From Volutella citrinella (taxonomy: Eukaryota > Ascomycota > Sordariomycetes > Hypocreales > Nectriaceae), in assembly GCA_034401135.1 (NCBI GenBank), contig JAWZSP010000002.1, forward strand, positions 3,224,001 to 3,288,000: a stretch of 64,000 bases of DNA, read 5' to 3'. Below are positions 48,399 through 58,281 of this stretch, piece after piece. The stretch's first letter is position 1. Each line of letters begins with the position of its first letter. Below the pieces are notes generated by a model. It made no database searches and had not been told where the DNA came from. It saw only the letters and a list, made by a program, of their open reading frames with translations. The translations under genes were made by a program, and so were the position numbers.

Positions 48399-49388
48399 CG
48401 TCGTCACGGCGGGACGAGCCGTACGAGTCGGAGCCTCCGTAGCCGCCAGAGGAAGTCTTGGAGGAGCCGTACGAGTTGTCGTTGTCGTTGTCACCAGAAG
48501 AGCCGTAGGAGCTCTTCTTGGTGCTGCTGCCGTAGCTGTCGTCGTTGTCATTGCCCGAAGAGCCGTAGGAGCTCTTCTTGATGCTGCTGCCGTACGAATC
48601 CTCGTTGTCGTTGTTGCGGCCGGAGCTGCCATAGCTGCCGGACGAGTTCTTGTTGGAGGAGCCGTAGGAGTTGTCGTTATCCCCGGAGGAGCCGTAGGAG
48701 CTCTTCTTGTTGCTGCCGTAGCTGTCGTCATTGTCGTTACCCGAAGAGCCATAGGAGCTCTTCTTGGTGCTGCCATAGCTGTCATCGTTGTCGTTTCCGG
48801 AGGAGCCGTATGAGCTCTTCTTGTTGCTGCCGTAGCTGTCGTCATTGTCATTGCCGGAGGAGCCGTAGGAGCTCTTCTTGGTGCTGCCATAGCTGTCGTC
48901 GTTGTCGTTACCTGAAGAGCCGTAGGAGCTCTTCTTGGTGCTGCTGCCGTACGAGTCCTCGTTGTCATTGCCCGAGGAGCCGTAGGAGCTCTTCTTGGAC
49001 GAGCCATAGGAGTTGTCGTTGTCGTTGTCACGGCCGGAAGAGCCGTATGAGGAGGTGTTGCGGCCCGACGAGCCATACGAGTTGTCGTTGTCGTCGTTGT
49101 TTCGGCCAGAGCTGCCGTAGCTGCCGCCGGAGGTCTTTGAGGAGCCGTAGGAGTTGTCGTTGTCATTGTCATTGTCGCGACGGTTGGACGAGCCCTTTTG
49201 AAAGCGTTAGCAACCAAGTCAAAGGTAGCGGGGATTGTGCAGCCATACGTAGCTGTCGTTTCCGCCGTAGCCAGACGACTCGTTGTCGCGGCGGCCGGAT
49301 GAGCCCTGTCATTCTTGTCAGCTGGGCCAATGTCACAGTGAGCAGCAGCTCATACGTAGCTGGAATCCTGGTTGTCACGGTAAGACAT
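48259..49388 (-). CDS. DDR48-like tandem-repeat stress protein
   Basis: This is a hydrophilic, disordered repeat protein resembling yeast Ddr48, which is induced by DNA damage, heat and osmotic stress; the biochemical role is not settled. Exons 49356-49388, 49249-49305 and 48259-49194 give 341 residues starting MSYRDNQDSSY. Most of the protein repeats KKSSYGSSGNDNDDSYGS, with Thr-Lys, Asn-Lys or Ile-Lys variants. Near the end are twelve asparagines, then a different tail (GAFGTILEKAGEVIGDRL) that may form an amphipathic helix. The two short introns (49306-49355 and 49195-49248) both split Tyr from Gly of the same repeat word. Most open frames over this DNA are shadows, because the true frame has its ATG two introns upstream. 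It may be stress-induced. Confidence 0.85.
48361..48396 (-). repeat. (GTT)12 coding polyasparagine
   Basis: Twelve perfect GTT units on the plus strand read as AAC (Asn) codons in the DDR48-like gene. Followed by GTC units coding aspartate. A likely site of length polymorphism. Confidence 0.95.
48450..49170 (-). repeat. Tandem coding repeats of the SYGSS type
   Basis: Units of about 54-60 bp (occasionally longer) repeat with high identity; the plus strand shows the recurring word GGAGCTCTTCTTG about every 60 bp. Units encode KKSSYGSSGNDNDDSYGS with small changes. Spacing keeps the reading frame throughout. Confidence 0.85.
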
Positions 49389-51427
49389 GATGATTATGAT
49401 AGGTGGGAGGCTGAAGTGAGTTGTGTTGAGATATGAACTTAATCAAGGAGATGAGCTGAGAGCAACGATGATGAACCAAGACTGAGAACCAATTCACAGA
49501 GAGCGCATCGATGGGTTATAAGTCCCGCGATCGACCCTCCCCAGACCAAGCTTTCACGCCACGAACGCACCCGTAGCCCATCCCTCCCTTGCACAGGGCC
49601 CAGGTGGACCATCAATCAGCATAGCCCCGATCCATCCCCTTTGACGCACTTGGAACTGTGGCCCAAATGACGCGCTGCGACTGGGCCGGCATATCCCAAG
49701 CAAGCTGAAGCAAGGCACTACGTAGCTGGGCCGACAAGAGGGCCGGGATGGTGGAGATGGCGAGCCGCGTCCCGCATCGGCAAAAGCCTAGACTCGAAAG
49801 GTTCACCCTTGGGCGACCCCACGGAGGTGCTGCCGGCCTACCGCAAGCCTAGGCTGGGGCAATTCGGCCAATGAGACCATCTCGTGTGGTCTCGGCACCG
49901 CCTTTGTGGATGGTGACATTTGGTGAGGGGTGAGGGGAAGGGTGGGATGCTAAAACAAGGCATCGTGGAAGCAGGACACCGTGGTACAGCCGTACGTCAG
50001 CCTCAATTGACGCTTCCTGTGTCCGAGACCTTGGTGAGAATCCCTGAAACGGATGTACCCGGTGCGACGGTGCGGCGAAAACCCAGGTTTCCAGCACGCA
50101 AAAGCCTGCTTTGAGTAGGTGCTACATGCAATATCTGTCTGTGCTATAACAGACGTCAAGACGGCGCACAACACACCTGCTTGCGTGTACATGCGCCGTC
50201 AACCAGGTTACCTGCCTGGTATGCATCTTTGTGCCGTCGATCCGTCCTACACTGGGACCGGCGCAGGCGAGGGTTGACCAAGGCCGGGATACCGTCATGG
50301 AGGAAACATGTTGGCCGTCGGCCGGCCGTGGTACATCGTAGAGCTTGGGGTTCGAAGCTACCCCGCTAGCAAAGGCAGCTGGAAGAGGGAGGGGCCGTCC
50401 TTGTCCGTGGGAGGAGCGTGTTTGTCCAATCTAGCTGAGAGGTGCATTAGCGGTGATCTGCCAACCCCCGCGCTAATGGACATCCATGATCCACATCCAC
50501 CACAATAACCGACCACACACAGCTCGACCAGGCCCAGGCCCTGGCCAAGCTGATGGCGACGGGCTGTGCAGGACCCCCGTCGGAGACGCCGGGGCCGAGG
50601 TTGCAAACTTGCAAGCGCACGTCACGCCAACCACTGTCTTTGTCTGTAGTGTAGAGTGTCGAGTAGCATACCGGTTCGTTCGTCAAAAGCCTGTCGAGCT
50701 GGAATACATAGTTGGCCGCTATTGAACTATTATTGACTTCCGCCCACAGACGGAGCTACAGTCGGAGTAGCTCGTAGGCCACCGAGCGGGATGCACCGCC
50801 GCCGGCCTGTTGCGCTAGCCCAGAGGAATGATGCTGCCTCTCAGAGTTCCATCCCTCGTCATCCATTCTGGCATCCACATACAGACTGGCTATTGTGCCT
50901 TTCCACTGGAGAATGCGAGTTCAGGTCCCGCTTTTCGCTTCATATCAGAGACATACAGTAATGTACACGTACGTGCGTGTCGTTCCACCCAACGCAGGTC
51001 ATCAGGGCCGGCGGCATATCATTCATGTGGGAACAGGGGAGAAAGTACGCCGCGCCGCAGGGTGTCGGACCATACCCAGCCCGTGTTGGTGAAAGAAGAT
51101 GGCTGTTTCCCCCTCGACCCTGTCGCAATCGCAGGCCTCGCACGTGTGCCCAGTCTCGTTGTAAGAGGAACATAACCCCGCATCGATTGCCCCTCGCCGG
51201 CGCCTTGATACAATCAGACACGCAGATAGCGTGACGACGACGACGACACACACCGGGCGACCAAAGGCGACGACGAGCTTTGTATCCCCGTGGGCCAGAG
51301 AGCGGCCGAGACACCGGGAATTGGCTAGGCGAGACCTTCAAAACACGGCCTGTGAGACATCTGCGCCAGAGGATGAGCCGCCTCGATCACGCAGAGGGCC
51401 ATAGCTTCGTTGAAGGAAGCATCCAGC
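49389..51427. other. 2-kb promoter-side interval, no other gene seen
   Basis: This is the upstream region of the DDR48-like gene on the left and the 3' flank of PEX8 on the right. Stress-element-like AGGGG words occur at 49636-49640 (minus strand) and 49926-49937 (plus strand, two copies). Overlapping short frames elsewhere have no support. Confidence 0.5.
49926..49937 (+). promoter_or_regulatory. Paired AGGGG stress-element-like sites
   Basis: Two AGGGG words, 7 bp apart, lie about 540 bp upstream of the DDR48-like ATG; a third, in the opposite orientation, lies about 250 bp upstream. AGGGG is the core recognised by Msn2/4-type C2H2 factors in yeast. Short motifs occur by chance, so this is weak. 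Confidence 0.3.
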
Positions 51428-53482
51428 TCAAAGCCGGCTCGTCCTGTCCACGCCCAGAGCTCCGCTCATCATTGCAGGCTCCGGTGTCCCGAACAGGACC
51501 AGCTCTCGGCCTCCCTGAGTTCCCCACCATGCTAGCCCGATTGCTGCTCGCTCCACATCGAGCTCTCCACTGACCAGGAGGTCTACGAATCTCCTCCTCA
51601 CGGGTTCCCGAAGCCTTGGGTCCTCAATTTCGTTTACAGCCTGAGCGGCAATAGTGAACCACTCCTCCACTAGCGGAAGGGGCAGGAATGGCAGAGAGTC
51701 CACGAGCGCAAACGACAGCGCGCTCTGTTGCGAGAGGGGGTCCTCTGGTGTCTCAGTCAATGCGGCACGCGTAGCGTCATCCGCCGCCGGTGGGAGAATC
51801 TCTGTCGACGCCGTGGTGATGTTGTACCGAAGCATCTCCAGCAAAGTTTCCGAAAGGTGAGGCTCCATTTCCGCGATGGGGAAGGGCGGCGATACGATTT
51901 GCATGACCGTCTTGAACGCTACCCGAAACTGGCGCGCCGAAACGTGGTGCGGGAACGACTCAAAGAGCTTCACAATGTAGAAAGGTGCCATCTGGATCGT
52001 GAGGGCGCTGTGCTGTGGACACGAAAGCACCGAGAGCACTGCACTATGCGCCGACTCAAACACCTCTATCATCGAGGCTGTCATTGGGCCCTCGTGCGAT
52101 AGATAGGCAGTCGCGGGCTTGATGATGAGAGCTTCACTGACTTCAGTTGGCAACGCCAGCGGGAGATGTTCGGCGAGGTTTAGGTAGAAGAGGTCCAGGG
52201 TTCTTTGCATGTAGGTCGCAAAGGTCGCGGCATTATCGGCTGGCCTGGTGGACTCAAGAAAGGCCTGAGCGGCTGCTGGGTGGCGGGATATGATATCAAT
52301 AGTCGTCAGGTAGGTGAAGCTGTATACCTGGAACGCATTGTTGCCATTCCTCGACGAGATGAAGGCCAAACTCCGCAGAATATCGAGTGACCGGGAGGCA
52401 ATCATCGGCGCAACTGCATTGTTGAGCATGTATGGGTCGAGCAAGCTTCGGGATGTGATGCCTTGTAGGGTCGCCACAGCAAAGTACATCAACCTTCGAA
52501 GTAACGACCACAAGGCCGGCCAAGTCGTCTTCGAAGTCTCGGGTGTGAGGCCAACTCCTTCTAGAGCTGGATCAACCTCGCTGAGCCGGTTCTTCTGCCA
52601 GGCAGCCATGACCTTGCCTGCGAAACCGGCCAGTAGTTCTTGTGCTTCCAGCACAGAGTTCGTGTTCGTCGCTTGCTGGACCGCAAACCCAGCAAGTTTG
52701 GTCAACGGCCCCATGTTGGAGATGAGAGGCCGCCTATCGAGCTCTTGAAGGAATCGGAATGATGGTGTCGTTGGTGACCAGGCCAGTTGATGAGCTGGCG
52801 ATTCGGCAACCTCGGCGGCGATTGCTGCCAGGAACTCGCCATTTGCAAAGCCCTCCTCGCCCGTAACACTCCAAACGATGAGGGAGAGCAGGTCATCACA
52901 CTCAATCAGGCTCTTGTGGTAGTCAGATAACAAAGGAAAGGCGAAGTTGAGAGCCACGACAATCGAAGCTCCGGCGACAGGTCCATCCTCCAGATGATCC
53001 TTCAGCGCCAGGTTCGCTGCCGTCACAACCGCCTGCTCAAGCGTATTCCTCATGCTCCGCGACAGGCTGCGTCGATCCTGAGACTCGAATCCCATGAGAA
53101 CTCCAGTGAGGACCAACAAGTGCTGCCACCGCCTTGAACGGTCGTCGGCGCCTTTGACGACGGCTCGAGCCCAGGTTTCGCATCGCATACCGCTGCCCTC
53201 TCGGGGTTCTCTCCGTTCAATGTGCGCTTCTTCGTTCTGCTGGACTCGGATCGCGGCGGTGTTGAAGATGCTGATTATCCGCATGGACACCCGGACACCG
53301 CCCGGCTGGAACCATATCGCAGGTGCTGTCAACAGTTGGGAGGTGAGGATGCCGAGGTTGAGGGGGTTGACGAGTTCGGTGAGGAGATGGACCGTCGAAC
53401 CAATGATCTGCTCGGTTCTGGCGGCATCGTGCACATCTTGGTAGTGCTGGAGCACGGTATTGAGGAGTCTATCGGCCGGCAT
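51428..53482 (-). CDS. PEX8: PEX8-like peroxin
   Basis: Single exon of 684 residues. The N-terminus (MPADRLLNTVLQHYQDV), the segment NPLNLGILTSQLLTAPAIW, the mostly helical body and the size fit fungal Pex8 (formerly Pex17 in Yarrowia). Pex8 is a peroxisomal inner-face protein that bridges the docking and RING import complexes. The C-terminus is Ser-Arg-Leu, an accepted PTS1 signal, and an imperfect PTS2-like word (RLLNTVLQH) lies at residues 5-13; Pex8 proteins of other fungi carry such signals. I identify it from memory of the family pattern, without a search. If wrong, it is a conserved helical protein with a peroxisomal-type C-terminus. It diverges from the TMEM170 gene with a 493-bp gap. 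Confidence 0.68.
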   Translation of the reverse strand: MPADRLLNTVLQHYQDVHDAARTEQIIGSTVHLLTELVNPLNLGILTSQLLTAPAIWFQPGGVRVSMRIISIFNTAAIRVQQNEEAHIERREPREGSGMRCETWARAVVKGADDRSRRWQHLLVLTGVLMGFESQDRRSLSRSMRNTLEQAVVTAANLALKDHLEDGPVAGASIVVALNFAFPLLSDYHKSLIECDDLLSLIVWSVTGEEGFANGEFLAAIAAEVAESPAHQLAWSPTTPSFRFLQELDRRPLISNMGPLTKLAGFAVQQATNTNSVLEAQELLAGFAGKVMAAWQKNRLSEVDPALEGVGLTPETSKTTWPALWSLLRRLMYFAVATLQGITSRSLLDPYMLNNAVAPMIASRSLDILRSLAFISSRNGNNAFQVYSFTYLTTIDIISRHPAAAQAFLESTRPADNAATFATYMQRTLDLFYLNLAEHLPLALPTEVSEALIIKPATAYLSHEGPMTASMIEVFESAHSAVLSVLSCPQHSALTIQMAPFYIVKLFESFPHHVSARQFRVAFKTVMQIVSPPFPIAEMEPHLSETLLEMLRYNITTASTEILPPAADDATRAALTETPEDPLSQQSALSFALVDSLPFLPLPLVEEWFTIAAQAVNEIEDPRLREPVRRRFVDLLVSGELDVERAAIGLAWWGTQGGRELVLFGTPEPAMMSGALGVDRTSRL

Positions 53483-53975
53483 CGTGTGTCATCCGCAGGG
53501 CCAGTGTCTCGCAGCCGGGGCGTTGTCGTGGGCGCGCCTTGATGGGGCGGAGGTGGATGAAGGACGAGGCAGGCGCATGCGACCGAGTCGCGCGGTTGAG
53601 ATTCCGACTTCACGGGCTTTTGCCGAGGCAGATGACGTCCCTGGGGAAAGCTCCTAGGCTTACCTGGCTGATTTGCCCGCTGACGCCCGGGCCACAGCAG
53701 TCCAGGTAGCAGCACAACAGTGCTCCAGCTCCGCGGCTGCCACTGTCCCACAGCACTAAATCTTGCGCCGCCAGTGGAGCACCGGGGGGTGGGCCCCTGT
53801 CCCGATTGATGGCACGACCAAAGTCAGCAATCACTGTCGCAACGCAGATCAGGGCCCTTTGCACACCTCAACATCGATAGGTATTCTTACCCAGCATGTA
53901 ACCGTATGCACCTCTACTCCCTCCCCCAGGCGCGCGCAAAGCTCTTCGCATTGAACTGACACAAGGCCCCCGCAG
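53483..53975. promoter_or_regulatory. Divergent promoter region, PEX8 / TMEM170
   Basis: 493 bp separate two outward-facing start codons. No TATA-like element is clear. Confidence 0.45.
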
Positions 53976-54452
53976 ATGGTGTTTCCGAACCAACCCCCCG
54001 AATCATACCAGACACCGCGATTCCCGTCCCTCAATGTCCAGACGCTCTACGACCACACGAGCGACAAGCGGTACACGCTCTACTATGTGCTGGACGTCTG
54101 GAGGTTCACCTTAGTATGGACTCTGATCCTATACGCCGTGTTCCATATGGGTGCCGTCCTCGTCGCCATGTTCACGCACGGCTGGAAAAAGTCGTCATGG
54201 AAAGTCCTATGGGCCGTGCCTCTGGTGTACCTGACCATTGCTGGCCTCGAGGCGGTCATTGCCGGTAGCATCGTCGGCCTGGTGTCAGTATATCCACGTC
54301 TATGTACTGGCGCTGCTAATAGTTCCAACAGCCTCGGGGCGGTGTACTCGGCAGGTTATTACGAGATGAACACGTGGATTCCCTGCACCTGGGGCTTCAT
54401 AAACGTCCTTGTTCTCATCATCTCCTCGTTCTCGATACAAGGCGGACTTTAG
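53976..54452 (+). CDS. TMEM170-family integral membrane protein
   Basis: Small membrane protein of the Tmemb_170 family. Animal TMEM170A shapes ER sheets and the nuclear envelope; fungal roles are little known. With intron 54284-54331 removed it has 142 residues; unspliced it is 158 residues with no stop. Three hydrophobic segments are visible: VWRFTLVWTLILYAVFHMGA, WAVPLVYLTIAGLEAVIAGS (followed by IVGLV) and CTWGFINVLVLIISSFSI. The conserved ends are SLNVQTLYDHTSDKRYTLYY and SSFSIQGGL. The intron has an atypical GTCAGT donor, and its length of 48 nt is a multiple of three. Removal joins GLV to LGAVYSAGYY, which looks like the continuous family sequence, so I favour splicing. Confidence 0.85.
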   Translation: MVFPNQPPESYQTPRFPSLNVQTLYDHTSDKRYTLYYVLDVWRFTLVWTLILYAVFHMGAVLVAMFTHGWKKSSWKVLWAVPLVYLTIAGLEAVIAGSIVGLVSVYPRLCTGAANSSNSLGAVYSAGYYEMNTWIPCTWGFINVLVLIISSFSIQGGL

Positions 54453-55473
54453 AATGGGACGCCCGTTGTATTTATTTGCCGGGGCGGCGAAATGATCCCC
54501 ACGGCAATCCAAGTCGCTCCCGGCACCTGGATGATCACCAGTTTGGGTGGAAGCCCCACGAGACAGGGCGAGCTTCGTCCTCAGTCGCAACTGGTATGAA
54601 GCTGCAGGATTGTTGCAATGTAACTTCGAGTCATCCGCTGCCGGGTGCGCCCTGCGTCAGATGCATCATCTTGGCGGAGCGGCGCCATAGGGTTGACCTG
54701 ATGCTGAGCGAAGCGTGGACGCAGCAACCCGAGAGGCAAGATGCAGGTGGACGGATAGCTACTTAATTCCCGTCTTGGAAAGATGGGGACAGTGGAAGAT
54801 AGCTGAGAAGGACTGGAGAGAGAATGATTTTGCGGAAGCCATACAGACTTCTGCTGGAGGCGCATATATACCCTGAGCATTTACTTTGAGCGAGCAACTG
54901 ATGGGAAGATAATTCTAAGCATAATACCAATTTAGAGGAGTGCCATTCAACTTCCAGGCCATGTTTATCGGCTATCATAGCTACTGCAACTAACCCGTAT
55001 TGTTCTTAGGAACAATCTATTTCACCTTTAGCCATGGCTTGCTGTTTGCACGTAGTGCGGCTCGGCCCCAGCCCGCACACCTCAGTGGCTGGCGCAGTGG
55101 AGTGTGGAGCCGCCAACCCTTGATCAAGGCCACCTGCAACCACGATGGCTGGTCTCCAGTTGGCTCTCTCTCATTGTTCGCATCACCACAATCTTTTCCC
55201 AAGGCCCCAAGTCGGCGGCGATGGCAACCGGGCCAATATTTTAATTTACTTCGTTTCCCACATTTAATTCCTAGCTGCATTCTCCTTTGCCCATCCTTCT
55301 CTCTCTGCCACCTGGTTCCGACGCTCATCGCAAGAACACGTTGAAACTTCACTCATCAACTGCAACAGAGCTCCAGCACAGGGATCGATCTCGGGCACAC
55401 TCTGAAGCAGGACTTTTGCATACTTTCCCGCTTATACCAAACTCATTTGTAACACACATATTCTGCCATCGCC
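54453..55473. other. Intergenic, upstream of STE14
   Basis: This holds the 3' flank of the TMEM170 gene, then a CT-rich stretch near 55250-55330 and a leader-like segment to 55473. No other gene. Confidence 0.5.
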
Positions 55474-56340
55474 ATGAATACAGACGCTCCTTGGGCTGCT
55501 GGGAGGGAGCGGATCCCTTCTCGCCCCGACTTCACCCCCTCGCAAACTCACCATCAGGCACGGCCCAGGTACGACAGCTCATCGTCGAGCGACTCCGGAG
55601 TTGCAGTCCCAACCGACATCGGGCCTCTGAAACCATTCTTCCCGGGCCAGAAGAAGTCACTCGCTGGCATCGCTATCCGCGCGTTCTGTCTCGGCGTTGC
55701 TCTCGCCGCCAGCGCCATTGCCATGGCAGTCATTCTCATATTCACCGACAGCCCCATTTGGCGTGTGCCTTTCTTTCTGTTCGCGCTATCTATCTTTCAT
55801 TTCCTCGAGTTCTGGACCACTGCCGAGAGAAACACACTTGTTGCCAGCATCGACAGCTTTCTCCTGACAGCAAACTGGCCATCCTACGCCATCGCCCACT
55901 CTACAGCCTTCCTCGAGTGCGCCCTCGTTAGCTTTTTCTTCCCCCGCAGACAGTGGGCGCCGTTTGGAACTGGGCCACTGCTGCTTGTTGCTGGGCTGGT
56001 GTTCGTTCTTGTTGGGCAAGTTGTGCGATCGGTGGCAATGCTGCAAGCCGGCGCAAGCTTCAACCACCAGGTACAGACCAGGAAGGCGGATTCGCACCGG
56101 CTCGTGACTTCTGGGATATATTCCGTACTGCGACACCCCAGCTACTTTGGTTTCTTCTACTGGGGCCTCGGGACCCAGTTGGTTCTGGGCAACGTGCTGT
56201 GCTTCGTTGCATACACTGCGGTTTTGTGGATGTTCTTCAGCAGGCGCATCAGACATGAAGAGGGAAAACTCGTCGAGTTCTTCAAGGATGACTACATCCA
56301 GTATCGAAAGCGTGTGGGAACCAAAATCCCATTCATCTAG
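55474..56340 (+). CDS. STE14: Protein-S-isoprenylcysteine O-methyltransferase
   Basis: This ER enzyme methylates the prenylated C-terminal cysteine of CaaX proteins (Ras, Rho, mating pheromone) using S-adenosylmethionine. Single exon of 288 residues. After a disordered, Ser-rich N-terminus of about 65 residues come several membrane segments (IAIRAFCLGVALAASAIAMA, FFLFALSIFHFLEFW, LLLVAGLVFVLVGQVV). The C-terminal ICMT region contains the cofactor and active-site motifs: LVTSGIYSVLRHPSYFGFFY, then EEGKLVEFFKDDYIQYRKRV, ending TKIPFI. Key residues (RHPSY, EE, Y-x-x-Y/R) are present. The start at 55474 is the first ATG of a long frame. It converges with DGAT1, with 196 bp between the stops. Confidence 0.95.
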   Translation: MNTDAPWAAGRERIPSRPDFTPSQTHHQARPRYDSSSSSDSGVAVPTDIGPLKPFFPGQKKSLAGIAIRAFCLGVALAASAIAMAVILIFTDSPIWRVPFFLFALSIFHFLEFWTTAERNTLVASIDSFLLTANWPSYAIAHSTAFLECALVSFFFPRRQWAPFGTGPLLLVAGLVFVLVGQVVRSVAMLQAGASFNHQVQTRKADSHRLVTSGIYSVLRHPSYFGFFYWGLGTQLVLGNVLCFVAYTAVLWMFFSRRIRHEEGKLVEFFKDDYIQYRKRVGTKIPFI

Positions 56341-56536
56341 CCACCAGACGCGAGGAAACACAGTTTGGTGCTGATTCTGGAACTACATCGGAGCACGAGT
56401 GAGGGACGGAGGTACTAAGAAACGCGACATCTTCGCGTATTAATATGTATATTTATAGGGGATGATAACCAATAATCATGAACCTGAATCATGTTAAAGC
56501 ATGGTCAAATGCCACGATGATGATATCCCAAGTGTT

Positions 56537-58281
56537 TCAAACCGCAGTAGTGACTGGTGCTGTCCGCTTGCTTACGCTTCCATACTTGGCCTGCCATGCA
56601 TAAAAGTACATCAAAGCCGCAAAAGGCTGTCCGAATATGGTGAATGAAACCCAGAAGATGATATTTCCAAGGAGTTTCCCGTTACTGCCAAGTTTCATCT
56701 TTTCCAATGGCCGGGTGATGGCAATGAGTGGTAGTTGCAAAAACATCCCGAGGAAAGCGACGCCTGAGTCAGTTAGTGGTCTGCAGTACAAGGTGGTATT
56801 CGCATGATGATCCATAGTAAGACTTACCAATGATATTGTGCGTTGGGACCCCGACAAGTATCTCATGCAACACTGCTGACGCGAGAAATACGGCAAAACT
56901 GGCAGCTGTCGGGCTCCAGCCACGCCCAATCATGGGCATGTAGATATGGCGCTTGAAATAGGTGTACACGGGCTTGTTCCAAGTTCGCCAGTAGGCCCCC
57001 AGGCTTTCGCTATTCCACCAGTCGTCATAGAAAGATCTGTCGCCAAATCTCAACACCTCAGCCAGGGCATTGAGGAAGGATTGGAAGAGTGCGAAGAAGC
57101 CAGCGAGCCAGATGACGAGGGAGATGGTGGAGAGCTTCAGAAGTCGCTCCAGGATGGACATGAGATCCAGGGATGCGATCTTGTCGAGGGAGTTTTGGAG
57201 GACGGGCGCAGCGTACTGCGCGCTGGCGAACCAGATAAAGACGCTGAGACAAAAAACCTCTCCGAGCCGTTTGCCAACGAAGATCCATCGAATTTTGTCC
57301 GTGCGAGGGTAAACAGGCTGGTAAACCAGGGTAGGAGCCCACCAAAAGTAAATGAGGTTGCTCATCGTGATGTTCTGCGGGTAGGGGCATTCCGCATACA
57401 GCTCCGGGACGAGCTCGCGCTCGCCTTCAACGGGATGAAGGTAGGCATGTCGGAGATCTCGATTGGTGAAAGCGTAGGAGGCAGTCTTCAGCCACACAAT
57501 CACGGCATGGAACTCGGCGAGAGTGCCAATGAGCGGGTGGTGGACCTTGAAGTACACGACGAAGGTGGTGATGGCGAGCGCAAGAGAGATGTTGGCCGTG
57601 TGGGCCCAGGCGATGATGAGCCACGTGGAGTGGAACTTCTTGCGCTCTTGCTCCGAAGGGCCTGATTTGTCCTTGATTCTCTTCAGAGACCCTCGGGCCT
57701 GCTGGGCGGCCGCCAGCTCGATCAGGTAGGCCGCAATTAAGTGGCAAGGAATGAGCGTGTAAAGGAACAGACCAATAAAGAGATCTGATCGATTATAGCT
57801 GTGGCACCTGAGACAAATCAAGACACCATACTATTGAGACAGTGCATCAGTTCCAAGTCCTGATAGCCCACGGTTCCTGAAAATTGGATAGGAGATACCT
57901 TCTGGATGTTTTCAATCATTAAACGCAAATTACCGACGACTGCAGGGCGGCGTCAGCTGGCGACTGCGACATTCATGAACGCCGCACGTGGGGGTTGAGC
58001 GGGTGGATTGGCGCAAGCTTACCCAGGACGATGACCATCAGGTTACGGAACCCGAGAAAGCTGGGGGCAGCGCCAGCGTCATGGCTTAGACACGACGGTC
58101 GCGTCTTCGAGTGAACGGCGACAACATGGCGATACTTTCCCGTTCGTCGAGGCTGCGGCGCGGCGGGTGCGCTGGTGGAAGTCGGAGCAGACGGTTCCGT
58201 GACGTTGGCGCCTCTGCGTCGTGGTTCTGCGGTCCCGTTGGAGCTCTCGGTGCTGGTGCTGGTCGTCGTGGCCGAGTTCAT
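56537..58281 (-). CDS. DGAT1: Acyl-CoA:diacylglycerol acyltransferase (DGAT1 type)
   Basis: This ER membrane-bound O-acyltransferase (MBOAT) makes triacylglycerol from diacylglycerol and acyl-CoA for lipid droplets. Exons 58023-58281, 57899-57939, 56828-57830 and 56537-56763 give 509 residues. The Ser/Thr/Pro-rich N-terminus is disordered. Then come FRNLMVIVLVVGNLRLMIEN (assembled across the small 41-nt exon 2), LIPCHLIAAYLIELAAA and the signature FYDDWWN at about residue 366. The putative catalytic histidine is in ASAVLHEILVG at about 421. About nine hydrophobic segments are visible. I prefer DGAT1 over sterol acyltransferase because of FYxDWWN and the NLRLMIENIQKYG block. The ATG at 58281 is used; an upstream in-frame TTG is not. 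Confidence 0.93.

Noticed and set aside
48067..48813. Val-rich open frame on the plus strand
   Set aside because: Antisense reading of the DDR48-like repeats and the GTT run.
48231..49217. Thr/Met/Ala-rich 328-codon frame on the minus strand
   Set aside because: Wrong frame of the same repeat array. The frame encoding SYGSS repeats links to an ATG through two spliced introns.
50345..50370. Hairpin with GGTTCGAAGC, considered as a tRNA T-arm
   Set aside because: Stem pairing is wrong for a seven-base loop and no acceptor stem is seen.
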